The notes beneath the pieces are model-generated. The model saw nothing but the letters and a program-made list of their open reading frames with translations. It made no database searches and had not been told where the DNA came from. Below, piece after piece: positions 8,000 through 16,674 of a stretch of DNA of 64,000 nucleotides; the stretch's first letter is position 1, and each line of letters opens with the position of its first letter. A program made the translations under genes and the position numbers. The stretch is from Ferrithrix thermotolerans DSM 19514 (GTDB lineage: Bacteria; Actinomycetota; Acidimicrobiia; Acidimicrobiales; Ilumatobacteraceae): positions 1 through 64,000 of the forward strand of contig CAMASN010000008.1 in the NCBI GenBank assembly GCA_945861025.1, read 5' to 3'.

Positions 8000-10363
8000 C
8001 TACACGACCAGCAGTGACGATAACAACAGCTCACGGCGCAGTGCCGCCAACTTTGGTGCCGGATCACCCGCGCTAAACGAATCAGCCGACAACGCCCGTT
8101 CGTACGATTGCCACTCCTGACGCACACCAGCCAGATCTCCGCGTGCGGCGTGGGCGCGCATTCGCAACGCAATGAGTTCCTCATGGCCGGGCAGCACCTT
8201 GAGCCCTTGACCTGTTGCCCAGAAGACGCCGTCGATATCGCCCAGCGCCAAGTAGTGGCCAGCCAACACACTTGTGGCCGACGTGACCAACACCGTGAGT
8301 TGACTCGTGACTCCTTCGGCATCAGTCCACAAATAGCCGGTACCAAAGAACACCTGATCGCGAACGATTTCAAGACCTGGACGCAACGTGTCGATGGCAT
8401 CGGCGGCGCATTGAGTGCGTGCGTGTTCGAAACGCATCCGCAGCAAGTCGGCGTCGGTCACCACGTGGTGGTGCATGGGCAGTTGCTCGGTAAGCGTGCG
8501 AGGGATCCATTCGTCATCATCAACGTTGGCGGCGAGACGCGCCAGCGCGCGGCGAGCATCACTGACCACATTGGCAAACGTGGCATCACGCACATCGATT
8601 TCCCACAACGCCGTGCGCGCAGCCGTGCGCGTCGACCGGTCACGGTGCTGGCTGAGCCACACGACGAGCTCAAGAGCTTTCGAACGTTCGAAGGACGCGA
8701 CCGCACCCATTCGATCGCACACCTCGACGGGTCCGAGAATGCGCACCATCAGCGACCAAGGTGGCTCAACCCAACCGAGATCACCGATGGCCGCACCCTC
8801 GGCGGGGGGAGCAACGACACGCAGCTCGGCAGGCAACAGCGCTGTGTCTGATACATCGAGTAGCTCGCGCATACACCCGATTTCTTCGGCCGTAAGACCA
8901 ACCGGAACGATCGCAATTCCAAGCGGCTGCAACAGCCAATCGTGGGTGCGTTGCTGTAGCCGCCAGCGTGCACCGGCCACTGGGCGATCGACAACAATCG
9001 CTAACCCACGGCCGCCAATAGCGGTAAGCCGAACGAGTTCGTGGTCGAGATCAGCCGTAGCTTCAGAGAATTCGCCGCTGTGTGCCGCCACAACGATGGC
9101 CGGCTCCCATGCCTCGACCGACCCTGGCTGCGAGCGAAGCGCAAACGTGGACACTGACGCATTGGTCATCGCCGCGATAGCGCCAATATGACCGACAGCA
9201 GCGTCGATCGCTTCGTCGAGACAGCGGGCTGTCTGCGATGCCGGTCGGCCGAGATGGGCTTCGTTGAGGCCGCACGTAATGAGTTGGGCCATCTCGGACA
9301 ACGGCGAAACCGACACCGACGCAGCGATGGCTCGAGCGACGTTGGCCGCATGAGGTTGATCGGCTTCGATCACCAGAAGCGCTGCCGCCTCAAGATCTAC
9401 AAACACCTGCACCGGTTCGCCAGAAGTGGCGTCGGTAGAGCGGCCCATATGCACCAATGCGGGGCACGGCTGGTTCGAGGCGCGGGCGAATGGCGCGAGT
9501 TCATCGAGACCCACGGACGCCGGCAACCGCCATCGATCAGAGCGAACCGCTAACCAAGGCAACGGTGGGGCGGGAGTCGGTCCAGAGAGAACTATCTCAA
9601 GAGTGCCATCGGTGGATTGCAGCACAGCAAGAACTGCGACACCAGAAACCACGTCGGCGATTTGCGACGACAACGCACGCAGCACGATGTCGAGTCGAGC
9701 CAGTCGGTCGCCCTCGTCGAGACGACGCACAATGGTCTCGGCAACAACAAGGTGCTGAATCGGAACCGGCACACGGACCTCGCCGACGGTGGCGCGCAGA
9801 TGGCGACGTCGCCTCAACGTGATTGTCGCCACCACCCCGGTGGTGATCATCACGGCACCCCCAAGTCCGATGGGGACAGGCGCATCCGTAGGCACCGGAC
9901 ACAAAGCCGGAGCTGGTTCGGGAGTGACCACAGCAGGCAGTAACCGCGACGCCACCTGAGTGAGCGGAACAGACCGGGGATGGGTCGCCGACGACGATGC
10001 TGAGACGCCACGGGGTATCGAACTCACCAGCATCAACAACGCCGCAACGATTGCAGCCGCGCTCTGTTGGGAGGATCCGAGAGCACTGAGGCGGGGCGCC
10101 GACTTACCTGCGAGCGCCGCAGCGAGCTCGATGACCACGCTGAGCATCAGGCGACCCCATGCAAGCCACAACACCACGGCCAGCAACTTGATGGCCGCGC
10201 CGTCGCTGATGTCGCCGCGCCGCACGGATGCCCACACTGTTGATACTGCAGGAAATGGCGTGGGCCACGGTCGGCCAACAAAGCTGATCAGACCGAGCGG
10301 GACACCAATCAGCAACAAAAGCGGCGCGACGAGAGCGGCAAAACCACGGAGTAAACGTGACAC
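8000..10363 (-). CDS. Membrane-anchored BTAD regulator of the Tad locus
   Basis: A 787-aa protein. The first 190 residues hold about four hydrophobic segments, a middle part of about 370 residues looks globular, and the last 220 residues resemble a bacterial transcriptional activator domain (BTAD, helical repeat of the SARP/AfsR type), preceded by a V-R-I-L-G-P-V-E-V segment typical of the winged-helix start of SARPs. Such proteins, often with LysM, sit beside actinobacterial Flp pilus genes; LysM is not evident here. The GTG at 10363 is preferred because AGGAAGGG lies 6 nt before it. It is the last gene of the tad operon. Confidence 0.7.
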   Translation of the reverse strand: MSRLLRGFAALVAPLLLLIGVPLGLISFVGRPWPTPFPAVSTVWASVRRGDISDGAAIKLLAVVLWLAWGRLMLSVVIELAAALAGKSAPRLSALGSSQQSAAAIVAALLMLVSSIPRGVSASSSATHPRSVPLTQVASRLLPAVVTPEPAPALCPVPTDAPVPIGLGGAVMITTGVVATITLRRRRHLRATVGEVRVPVPIQHLVVAETIVRRLDEGDRLARLDIVLRALSSQIADVVSGVAVLAVLQSTDGTLEIVLSGPTPAPPLPWLAVRSDRWRLPASVGLDELAPFARASNQPCPALVHMGRSTDATSGEPVQVFVDLEAAALLVIEADQPHAANVARAIAASVSVSPLSEMAQLITCGLNEAHLGRPASQTARCLDEAIDAAVGHIGAIAAMTNASVSTFALRSQPGSVEAWEPAIVVAAHSGEFSEATADLDHELVRLTAIGGRGLAIVVDRPVAGARWRLQQRTHDWLLQPLGIAIVPVGLTAEEIGCMRELLDVSDTALLPAELRVVAPPAEGAAIGDLGWVEPPWSLMVRILGPVEVCDRMGAVASFERSKALELVVWLSQHRDRSTRTAARTALWEIDVRDATFANVVSDARRALARLAANVDDDEWIPRTLTEQLPMHHHVVTDADLLRMRFEHARTQCAADAIDTLRPGLEIVRDQVFFGTGYLWTDAEGVTSQLTVLVTSATSVLAGHYLALGDIDGVFWATGQGLKVLPGHEELIALRMRAHAARGDLAGVRQEWQSYERALSADSFSAGDPAPKLAALRRELLLSSLLVV

Positions 10364-10399
10364 GGTGAACCCTTCCTGCGGTTGAATCGGCGCGAACAA

Positions 10400-10825
10400 C
10401 TAGTGCGTGACCGGCTGAGCGAAACGTGTTGCATGAACTGACTTCGTTACGACCCCAACGAGGCGCAAGAGCGTTGTCGAGACGGTGGACTGAACGGTGA
10501 CCGTGACACGATTGGCGTTCACGGCTACAGAACCGTCGACGCCGTGCGCAACCAGGTATGCCTCGGCATTTCGCTTGGCACGGGCGGCATCGAGAGCCCA
10601 TTGACCAGCGCGCAACGACACCACCTGCTGAGCGCCTACACGCGCCGCGTTCTCGGCATGGTCAGACGCCGAGACCTTGGCGCCCACGATGCGGCCACCA
10701 TCGATGACAAGGCCAGCGCAACAGATCACCGCCATCGTGATAACAAGCACAAAACCGGTGATCGATCCGCGGTCGCGCTCTGTATATCGCAGGCGGCGCG
10801 AACGAGAACTGTTGAGGTGCGCCAT
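10400..10825 (-). CDS. TadG-like pilus-associated protein
   Basis: A 141-aa protein with an N-terminal D-R-G-S-I-T-G-F-V-L-V-I-T membrane anchor, then D-G-G-R-I-V-G and A-S-D-H-A-E-N-A-A-R, features of TadG/Flp-associated pseudopilin-like proteins. The start ATG shares one base with the upstream stop (TGATG), so translation is coupled. The protein is shorter than proteobacterial TadG and lacks a von Willebrand domain, as is common in actinobacteria. Confidence 0.7.
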   Translation of the reverse strand: MAHLNSSRSRRLRYTERDRGSITGFVLVITMAVICCAGLVIDGGRIVGAKVSASDHAENAARVGAQQVVSLRAGQWALDAARAKRNAEAYLVAHGVDGSVAVNANRVTVTVQSTVSTTLLRLVGVVTKSVHATRFAQPVTH

Positions 10826-11247
10826 CAGCCGGCCCGATACTGATCGATGACTTCGGTCGAGCTTGCTGTGAGCGTTCGAGCAATCGCACCAACCAGGCTG
10901 GTGCCCTGTTGATTCAATCTGCACGAAACTGTCACCGTGACCGAACTCGCTGCGAGTGCGTTGCTCACCTGCACACCAACAGAGGTGGAGGCACAGTTGA
11001 ATCCGTTGTTCGCCAGATCGGCAGCGGCCACAAGCTGCGCCACACCTTGCATCTTGGGCCTGGCCACAATCGACGCTGCGCGAGCAGCTTCGTCGGCTGC
11101 GTGGCGAACCTGCTCGGTGGCCCCGCCCGCTCTGCCGAGGAAGACCACAAAGGCCATCAACAGCACGAGCACCGGCGCAAGCAGCACCATTTCGACGGTC
11201 GCGCTGCCGATGTCGTTGCTGGGTCTGCGGTTCAAGAAGTAACGCAC
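10825..11247 (-). CDS. TadE-family pseudopilin
   Basis: A 140-aa protein with a short basic leader, then G-S-A-T-V-E-M-V-L-L-A-P-V-L. The G/S-A-T-V-E junction followed by a hydrophobic helix is the TadE prepilin-peptidase signature. Two later Cys (N-C-A and S-C-R) may form a disulphide. Start is a GTG with GGGGGTG upstream. It acts as a minor pilin or assembly factor at the membrane. Confidence 0.8.
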   Translation of the reverse strand: MRYFLNRRPSNDIGSATVEMVLLAPVLVLLMAFVVFLGRAGGATEQVRHAADEAARAASIVARPKMQGVAQLVAAADLANNGFNCASTSVGVQVSNALAASSVTVTVSCRLNQQGTSLVGAIARTLTASSTEVIDQYRAG

Positions 11248-11293
11248 CGTTGATCACCCCCTTGTTGGTGCTGTGTGACGAGCAGCATGGAAA

Positions 11294-11710
11294 TCAACGG
11301 CTCGATTCGGGGACAAATCGTTCCCGCGGTTCGATCACCGTGCGGGTGACCGAACTCGGAAAGAACGGAACGATGCGGGGCACTGACAGGACAACCGAAA
11401 CAGACACATATCCGCCAGAGACACTGAGCGTTGGCACATGTGCAAGGTGTGAGCCAAGGTCTGCCACGGTGGATTGCGCAACAGCAATGGCGCTACTCGG
11501 ACCAGACAACGACGAAGCCGCTGCAGCACCTTGAGCGGCCGCGGCCGCGGCCACGTTGGCGGCATGGAAATAGACGGCAGCTTGCACTCCTAAGAACACG
11601 AGGAGCACCAGCAACGGGGTGATGACCACCAACTGTGTGGTGGCCTCACCCCGATCGCGGCGCGCCGATGATCGTGTGCTGTTCATCGAATCGTGCTTGA
11701 AGATGCTCAT
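11294..11710 (-). CDS. Second TadE-like pseudopilin
   Basis: A 138-aa protein with a charged leader ending R-D-R-G-E-A-T-T-Q-L, then a membrane helix and an Ala-rich region (A-N-V-A-A-A-A-A-A-Q). The R-G-E-A-T motif matches prepilin-type cleavage after Gly. It differs from the following tadE gene and may be the TadF-type partner. An alternative ATG lies eight codons in, with no better ribosome site. Confidence 0.75.
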   Translation of the reverse strand: MSIFKHDSMNSTRSSARRDRGEATTQLVVITPLLVLLVFLGVQAAVYFHAANVAAAAAAQGAAAASSLSGPSSAIAVAQSTVADLGSHLAHVPTLSVSGGYVSVSVVLSVPRIVPFFPSSVTRTVIEPRERFVPESSR

Positions 11711-11717
11711 GGCGAGA

Positions 11718-11912
11718 TCAACCGAGGTTGATTGAGTTCGCCTTGTTCTGCACGCGGGTGGTGATGATCAAACCGACGCCAATTGCGAGAGCAATCAACG
11801 CTGCTGCGAGCACAACCGTGGTGGCGCTCACTTCGCCGCGGTCGCGGTCGGTCTCGGCGGACGCACGAAAGCGCACCGCGTAATAGGTCCAAAGTGGGGT
11901 GAACATTGACAT
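11718..11912 (-). CDS. Flp-type pilin
   Basis: A 64-aa protein with a leader ending D-R-G-E-V-S-A-T-T, then a single hydrophobic helix (V-V-L-A-A-A-L-I-A-L-A-I-G-V-G) and a short polar tail. Size, G/E cleavage site and position beside tadC fit the major Flp pilin. AGGAGA lies 6 nt upstream of the ATG, a strong ribosome site suited to a highly made subunit. No prepilin peptidase gene is in the window. Confidence 0.75.
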   Translation of the reverse strand: MSMFTPLWTYYAVRFRASAETDRDRGEVSATTVVLAAALIALAIGVGLIITTRVQNKANSINLG

Positions 11913-11973
11913 GAGACTTCTCCTAACGAGTTGTTGCTATTGGGGGTAGCTGTGAAGAGCGACATCGACCAGG

Positions 11974-12864
11974 TCACAGCGCCCGGACGATCTGCTGGAG
12001 GGCTGGGTAGCCCAACAACACCATGAAGCCGACGAACATCAACACAGTGGGTAGCCCCATGCGCTCTGTCGCGGCTTGTGCGTCGGCTTCAATTCGCGCC
12101 ATTTGATGCGCGCGCAGCGCTGCTGCTTTCGCCGACAACGACAACTTGATACGGGCGCCTTGTTCGCCAGCAAGACGAACGCTCGCCGCAATCTCAGCGA
12201 GCTCAAGAACTCCGATCGCTTCACCGAGCTCGGTGAAGCTGCTCCACGGTGACTGACGCTTGGTGCGTGAGCGAAGCAGCGCGTGACGAATCTGGGTGAA
12301 CGCCCATCCGTCGCCCGCCTGTGCTGCAGCTTCGAGCGACGTCTCAATGCCGGCACCGCCCGCCAAGAGGATGTTGACGAGATCGAGGTAGCTCGATAGC
12401 GCGTTACGGAAGCCGGCCCGACGGGCTATGGCCTGCGATCGCAGAGTGAGATCGGGCACCACAAATCCGACAGCCGCTGCGACGAGGGTGGCTCCGAAGG
12501 CCACTGCGTTCGGCAACGGCGACCCAGCAAAGCGCAATGTCACGGCCAACGCAACGGCAATTCCTGCCAACGCCAGGGTAGTTGCAAACTTTTCGGCCAC
12601 GAACCGTTCGACCGGCCGCTCCATCACAGCAAGATCCTTCTCGACACGCGAACCAAGGCGACCGATGAGTACCCGCGACATGGTGTCGGCCAAACCGCTG
12701 CGGGTCGGCATCGTGCCGGCCGAACGCTGATCGGCGACAGAAACGCCGATCTGCTCAAGGCGTTTAAACGAAACCGCTAATGCCACCGGACGCGCTGTCA
12801 GCGCCCGGAATATCACAAAGAGCCCAAGCCCAATGCCCGCACCCATCCACAAATTTGCGTTCAT
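11974..12864 (-). CDS. tadC: Tad inner-membrane platform protein TadC
   Basis: A 296-aa type II secretion system F-domain protein with membrane helices near the N-terminus, in the middle (about 95-135) and at the C-terminus (V-L-M-F-V-G-F-M-V-L-L-G-Y-P-A), and the E-Q-G-A-R-I motif near residue 230. With TadB it forms the pilus platform. Its ATG overlaps the tadB stop by 4 nt. Confidence 0.85.
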   Translation of the reverse strand: MNANLWMGAGIGLGLFVIFRALTARPVALAVSFKRLEQIGVSVADQRSAGTMPTRSGLADTMSRVLIGRLGSRVEKDLAVMERPVERFVAEKFATTLALAGIAVALAVTLRFAGSPLPNAVAFGATLVAAAVGFVVPDLTLRSQAIARRAGFRNALSSYLDLVNILLAGGAGIETSLEAAAQAGDGWAFTQIRHALLRSRTKRQSPWSSFTELGEAIGVLELAEIAASVRLAGEQGARIKLSLSAKAAALRAHQMARIEADAQAATERMGLPTVLMFVGFMVLLGYPALQQIVRAL

Positions 12865-13733
12865 GACGCAACCTTCGCCGGCGAGCGACGGGCCACGAAT
12901 CGCTGCGGCATTGCAATGCGACCCATGCGAGACATCAGTAAAAACGATGCGCCAAACGTTGCGAGAATGAGCGCCAATACGAGTTGTCCGGACGCTGTGT
13001 CGTAGGGACGAAGGTACGAGCGGTCGAGCAGCAACAGCCCGACAACGAACACTGCAACCACTGCCACGATGATTCGCACCGCGCTACGGCTGCGAGCACG
13101 ACCAACCCAGACCCGAGTACGCATGCGAGCTTCATCGCGAGCGCTCTCGGCGAGGTGGCCCAGCAGCGCGCCGAGATCTCGGGCTTCCTTCTCGGCCGCA
13201 ATGACCAGTGCGACCACAACAAAGTCGGCCATTGGATGATTGACCTCATCTGCGAAGCGGCGCAGCGCTGCGGGAAGCGCTTCGTACTCAACGCGGGCAG
13301 CGAGTCGCTTGACCGGCACAGCCAATGCTCGGGGTGCCAGCGAAGCAGTTGCCCCGATCGCATGTTCCAGACCATTGGCCGCAGCGAGGGTGTCGCGAAT
13401 CTGCTCGGTCCACGAAGCGATGGCTTCGACCAACTCGAGTTCGCGACCGTGGGCCCCGCGCTCGCGCAGTGCGCTTGGCGCGTACCAACCCGAAACGGCT
13501 GCAACGATCGCGAGGACAGGCCAATGGCTGGCCACTATTGCAACAACGGCCGCCGAGAGCGCCAGCAACAGTCGGAGCAGCGCGCGGTCTGCGTGCTGGG
13601 CGAGTTGAGCCCCGAGTGCCTCAGAGCGCACCAACACAATCCGACCACGCATGCCTGCGCGCGCAAGAAATAATCCGAGGCCAATGAGGGCACCGAGCAT
13701 CGCGATGATCAGCACGTTCACGAAACCCACCAT
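12861..13733 (-). CDS. tadB: Tad inner-membrane platform protein TadB
   Basis: A 290-aa F-domain protein paired with TadC. An N-terminal helix, a pair of helices near 55-80, a cytoplasmic F domain with W-T-E-Q-I-R-D-T-L-A-A-A-N-G-L-E and E-A-R-M-R-T-R-V-W-V-G-R-A-R, and two C-terminal helices are visible. The start lies inside the end of tadA (16-nt overlap), consistent with one operon. Confidence 0.85.
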   Translation of the reverse strand: MVGFVNVLIIAMLGALIGLGLFLARAGMRGRIVLVRSEALGAQLAQHADRALLRLLLALSAAVVAIVASHWPVLAIVAAVSGWYAPSALRERGAHGRELELVEAIASWTEQIRDTLAAANGLEHAIGATASLAPRALAVPVKRLAARVEYEALPAALRRFADEVNHPMADFVVVALVIAAEKEARDLGALLGHLAESARDEARMRTRVWVGRARSRSAVRIIVAVVAVFVVGLLLLDRSYLRPYDTASGQLVLALILATFGASFLLMSRMGRIAMPQRFVARRSPAKVAS

Positions 13734-15034
13734 CCTTCGGGCTTGTCGAGGTAGGCGGCATCGAAACCGTGGGCCTCAAGCAGCGCCAAGGTTGTCGAGC
13801 GAAGCGGATAACCGGGAACAGCGCGACCGTCGGGTCCTGGCTTGAAGACTTCGTTCGAAACAATTCGAACGCCGTCGGCATCGACGACCTCGCGAATACT
13901 GGTCACGCGACGGACTCGGCCGATGGTTTCGATATGCACGACGAAATGCAGCGCCGTGGCCAACAACAAGTTCACCGTGTCGACTGGCAAACCCAATTCG
14001 GCCATCGAGACATACGCCGCAAGTTTCGGGAAAACGGTGCGACTTGAGTCGGCGTGCATCGTGCACATTGACCCGTTGTTGCCTTGGCTCATCGCCATCA
14101 ACATCGGAAACGTTTCTGGTCCTCGAACCTCACCGATGACCACCCGATCTGGGTCCATGCGTAGCGCCATGCGAGTGAGATCGACCATCGTGATCGCGCC
14201 GCGACCTTCGATGTTGGCCGGTCTACTTTGCAGCATGTCGTAGTCGGGGTGAAGCTCTTCGAAACGGTCGAGTCCGAGTTCGTAGGCGTCCTCAATCGTC
14301 ACGATGCGTTCATCGACGGGCACCTCGTTGAGCAGTGCACGTAACAGCGTGGTCTTGCCGCTTCCCGTTCCACCGGCGATAACTATGTTGCGCTTGGCGC
14401 GAACGGCAGCGGCAAGGAATTCGGTGAGGCCTTCGTCGAGTAGGCCGTTGTCTTCGAGTTCACGCAGCGAGCTCAGCTCGAACCGATGCTTACGAATGAT
14501 CACGCTTGGGCGTGCGCTCACCTCCATCGTTGCGAACAAACGTGACCCATCGGGCAGCTGAATGTTGAGCTCGGGATTTGCTGCGTCGAATCGACGCTCG
14601 CTGCGACCAGCACGGGCAGCGACGAGGCGCACCAGATCGATCAGTTCTTCGTCGGAGTCGACCACTGGCGCACAGGCAAACCGACGCCCATCGACGGTCT
14701 TGACCCATGTGGATGCCGCACCGCGAATATGGATGTCGTTGATCTCGGGCGAATCGAGCAACGGCTGAATGCGGCCAAGTCCGAGCACCCGAGCAAGCAC
14801 TGCATCGGCGAGTTGCGCCTCGCCTTCGCTCGACAACGTTTCGACCCCTCCAGCGAGGTGACGCGCCGCGAGCGAGTCGAGATGATTACCCACGATGCGG
14901 CGAGCGAACTCGCGCTCGGTGGTGAGATCAAGTGCTGACTGCAACGAAGCGCTGCGCTCGATGCGCTGGTCGGCGAGCGCCTCGCTGACGGCTTGCGAAA
15001 TGGTGACGACAAGCTTCTGGTCGATCGTGATCAT
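13718..15034 (-). CDS. tadA: Tad pilus assembly ATPase
   Basis: A 438-aa CpaF/TadA-type secretion ATPase, the motor of Flp pilus assembly. Visible motifs: Walker A G-G-T-G-S-G-K-T-T, the Asp box E-D-A-Y-E-L, Walker B R-M-D-P-D-R-V-V-I-G-E-V-R-G-P-E, and the His box near M-H-A-D-S-S-R. The ATG at 15034 overlaps the tadZ stop (ATGA); the longer frame upstream is inside tadZ. Confidence 0.93.
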   Translation of the reverse strand: MITIDQKLVVTISQAVSEALADQRIERSASLQSALDLTTEREFARRIVGNHLDSLAARHLAGGVETLSSEGEAQLADAVLARVLGLGRIQPLLDSPEINDIHIRGAASTWVKTVDGRRFACAPVVDSDEELIDLVRLVAARAGRSERRFDAANPELNIQLPDGSRLFATMEVSARPSVIIRKHRFELSSLRELEDNGLLDEGLTEFLAAAVRAKRNIVIAGGTGSGKTTLLRALLNEVPVDERIVTIEDAYELGLDRFEELHPDYDMLQSRPANIEGRGAITMVDLTRMALRMDPDRVVIGEVRGPETFPMLMAMSQGNNGSMCTMHADSSRTVFPKLAAYVSMAELGLPVDTVNLLLATALHFVVHIETIGRVRRVTSIREVVDADGVRIVSNEVFKPGPDGRAVPGYPLRSTTLALLEAHGFDAAYLDKPEGWWVS

Positions 15035-15744
15035 GCCGTCACCTGCATGGGAGATTCGAACGCCGCTTCTTCGGCACCATTGCCGTAGTGAGATGCACAC
15101 AACTCACGGAGTAGTGCGTCAAGCGCCGCTTCTCGTGAGCGTTGCTGGCGTTGCGTGCGTGCCGCAGAGATAACCCCCCACACTCGCTGTTGCACTGCAT
15201 CGGCAACCTCGGCAACGCCGTATGGCTGGGCGTTATTCAGCACCACAACTGGAGAGGCGCAAGCGGTGAGCAACTGCGACCGATGCGCCAACGCCACTAT
15301 TGCCTCAACCGAGTTGCTCGACACCACGATCGTGTGGTCAGCCGAGGCCGCTGCAGCAAGCGACGCTGACCCAGGCCGAATGCGACCGATGTCGACGACC
15401 ACGATGGTGTCTACGCTTACTACCGCCGACAGCACGTGCCCGAGCGCGGCGCGCAACGCAGCATTTGTTTGCTCGGCCGACGGATGCGCGACTACGACGG
15501 CAACGCCATCACGCGTCGTTTGCGCGAACCGCCACACGTCATCGGCATCGATGCCAGTACGAGCCGCACCGGCGAGTTCCATCAGTCCGGGTTGCAGCGC
15601 AACATCCAAACGAGCGGCCAAGCAGCCACCGTCGGGATCTGCTTCGATGAGCAGGGTGCCGTTGCCAGCCCGAGCGGCGAGATCGTAGGCAAGGGTCGTA
15701 GCGCCGGAGGAACCGTTCACTGTGCCAACCACAATCAGCGTCAT
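15031..15744 (-). CDS. tadZ: TadZ/CpaE-like ParA-family protein
   Basis: A 237-aa MinD/ParA-fold protein that begins with a beta-strand and P-loop-like N-G-S-S-G-A-T-T-L-A. The Lys of a normal P-loop (GKT/GKS) is replaced by Ala, as in atypical TadZ proteins that position the pilus rather than act as strong ATPases. E-A-D-P-D-G-G matches the second ParA motif. The ATG at 15744 starts 1 nt past the stop of the cpaB-like gene; the longer frame would run into that gene. Confidence 0.75.
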   Translation of the reverse strand: MTLIVVGTVNGSSGATTLAYDLAARAGNGTLLIEADPDGGCLAARLDVALQPGLMELAGAARTGIDADDVWRFAQTTRDGVAVVVAHPSAEQTNAALRAALGHVLSAVVSVDTIVVVDIGRIRPGSASLAAAASADHTIVVSSNSVEAIVALAHRSQLLTACASPVVVLNNAQPYGVAEVADAVQQRVWGVISAARTQRQQRSREAALDALLRELCASHYGNGAEEAAFESPMQVTA

Positions 15745-15745
15745 A

Positions 15746-16429
15746 TCAGTGCTCACCAACTCTGGCGAGCTGCACCTTTGCGGCCGATGCAACGGCACTT
15801 GACAGTGAGATTGGGCCACGAACGGTCACGATTGTCGTGGTGCCATCTGGGGCCAAAGAAACGGACCACACGATTGCTTGCTCGTCGAGCAAGGTGGCTT
15901 GAGTCTCGCCCGCGACCCCAACCGAGGTGACCACAACTCGCACGTGATCGTTGGGAGCAAGATCGGGCGGCACTTGTCCGGGGACTAAGGCCATGCTTGT
16001 GAGCGCCTCGCCATCGAGCAATGGCGTGGCCGCCGTGACGAACGACTGGCTCAATGGCGAGTTGGCAGCAATGTCGACGAGCGCAATCTGACCAATCAAA
16101 TCGACGGCGTTGCTGCCACGAACCATCGCTGTGGTCGCCCCGGCCATCTCGGCTCCCTTGAGATCGTCGGCCACGATGGCGCTGCCACGTGCAACCGAGC
16201 GAGACGCCACCACAACAGTGGTGGTGGCATTACTTCGCGAACTGAACATCACAGCGAGCAGCGCACAACCAGCAACGAGCACCACGCCCACGACAAGTTC
16301 GGGCACACGCAATGGCCGCGACCGTGGCGCCTGAGCCATCGTTCGGGGCACCCGGCCAGCCGCCGCTGATCGAACACCTTGGGGCCGACGCGCAGCACGC
16401 GTTGGCATTGATTCGGTCCGCTCCGCCAC
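15746..16429 (-). CDS. CpaB-like SAF-domain protein
   Basis: A 227-aa protein with a basic N-terminus, one transmembrane helix (V-V-G-V-V-L-V-A-G-C-A-L-L), then an SAF domain starting T-T-V-V-V-A-S-R-S-V-A-R-G-S-A-I. This is the arrangement of CpaB/RcpC, a Flp pilus assembly protein. The GTG at 16429 is chosen because GGGAGG lies 5-6 nt before it. It is the first gene of the Tad operon, so the operon promoter should lie in 16430-16660. Confidence 0.75.
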   Translation of the reverse strand: MAERTESMPTRAARRPQGVRSAAAGRVPRTMAQAPRSRPLRVPELVVGVVLVAGCALLAVMFSSRSNATTTVVVASRSVARGSAIVADDLKGAEMAGATTAMVRGSNAVDLIGQIALVDIAANSPLSQSFVTAATPLLDGEALTSMALVPGQVPPDLAPNDHVRVVVTSVGVAGETQATLLDEQAIVWSVSLAPDGTTTIVTVRGPISLSSAVASAAKVQLARVGEH

Positions 16430-16661
16430 GAAAACCTCCCTTGTAGCCCCGCTAGGGGATGGGCACACCAGCCGCCTCAGCGGAGGTGGGTGCACTTCAG
16501 GTCTATGAATGGAAAACGCGAGTTCAACTAGTCCATTCAGCTCAGATCAGTCCCCGAGCCTCTGCAAATACTCAAGCGCAAGGACAAATTCGCGCGCTCC
16601 GAGGTCACAGTTCGCGCCCGCACGAGTCGTCTCCACGCGTGAGGTCTGGCATTCCACGGCG

Positions 16662-16667
16662 TAGCCT
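16662..16667 (+). promoter_or_regulatory. -10 box of map (leaderless type)
   Basis: TAGCCT, 7 nt, then the ATG of map at 16675. The roughly 245-bp region 16430-16674 separates map from the divergent Tad operon and holds no gene. Confidence 0.55.
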
Positions 16668-16674
16668 CTGTCGC

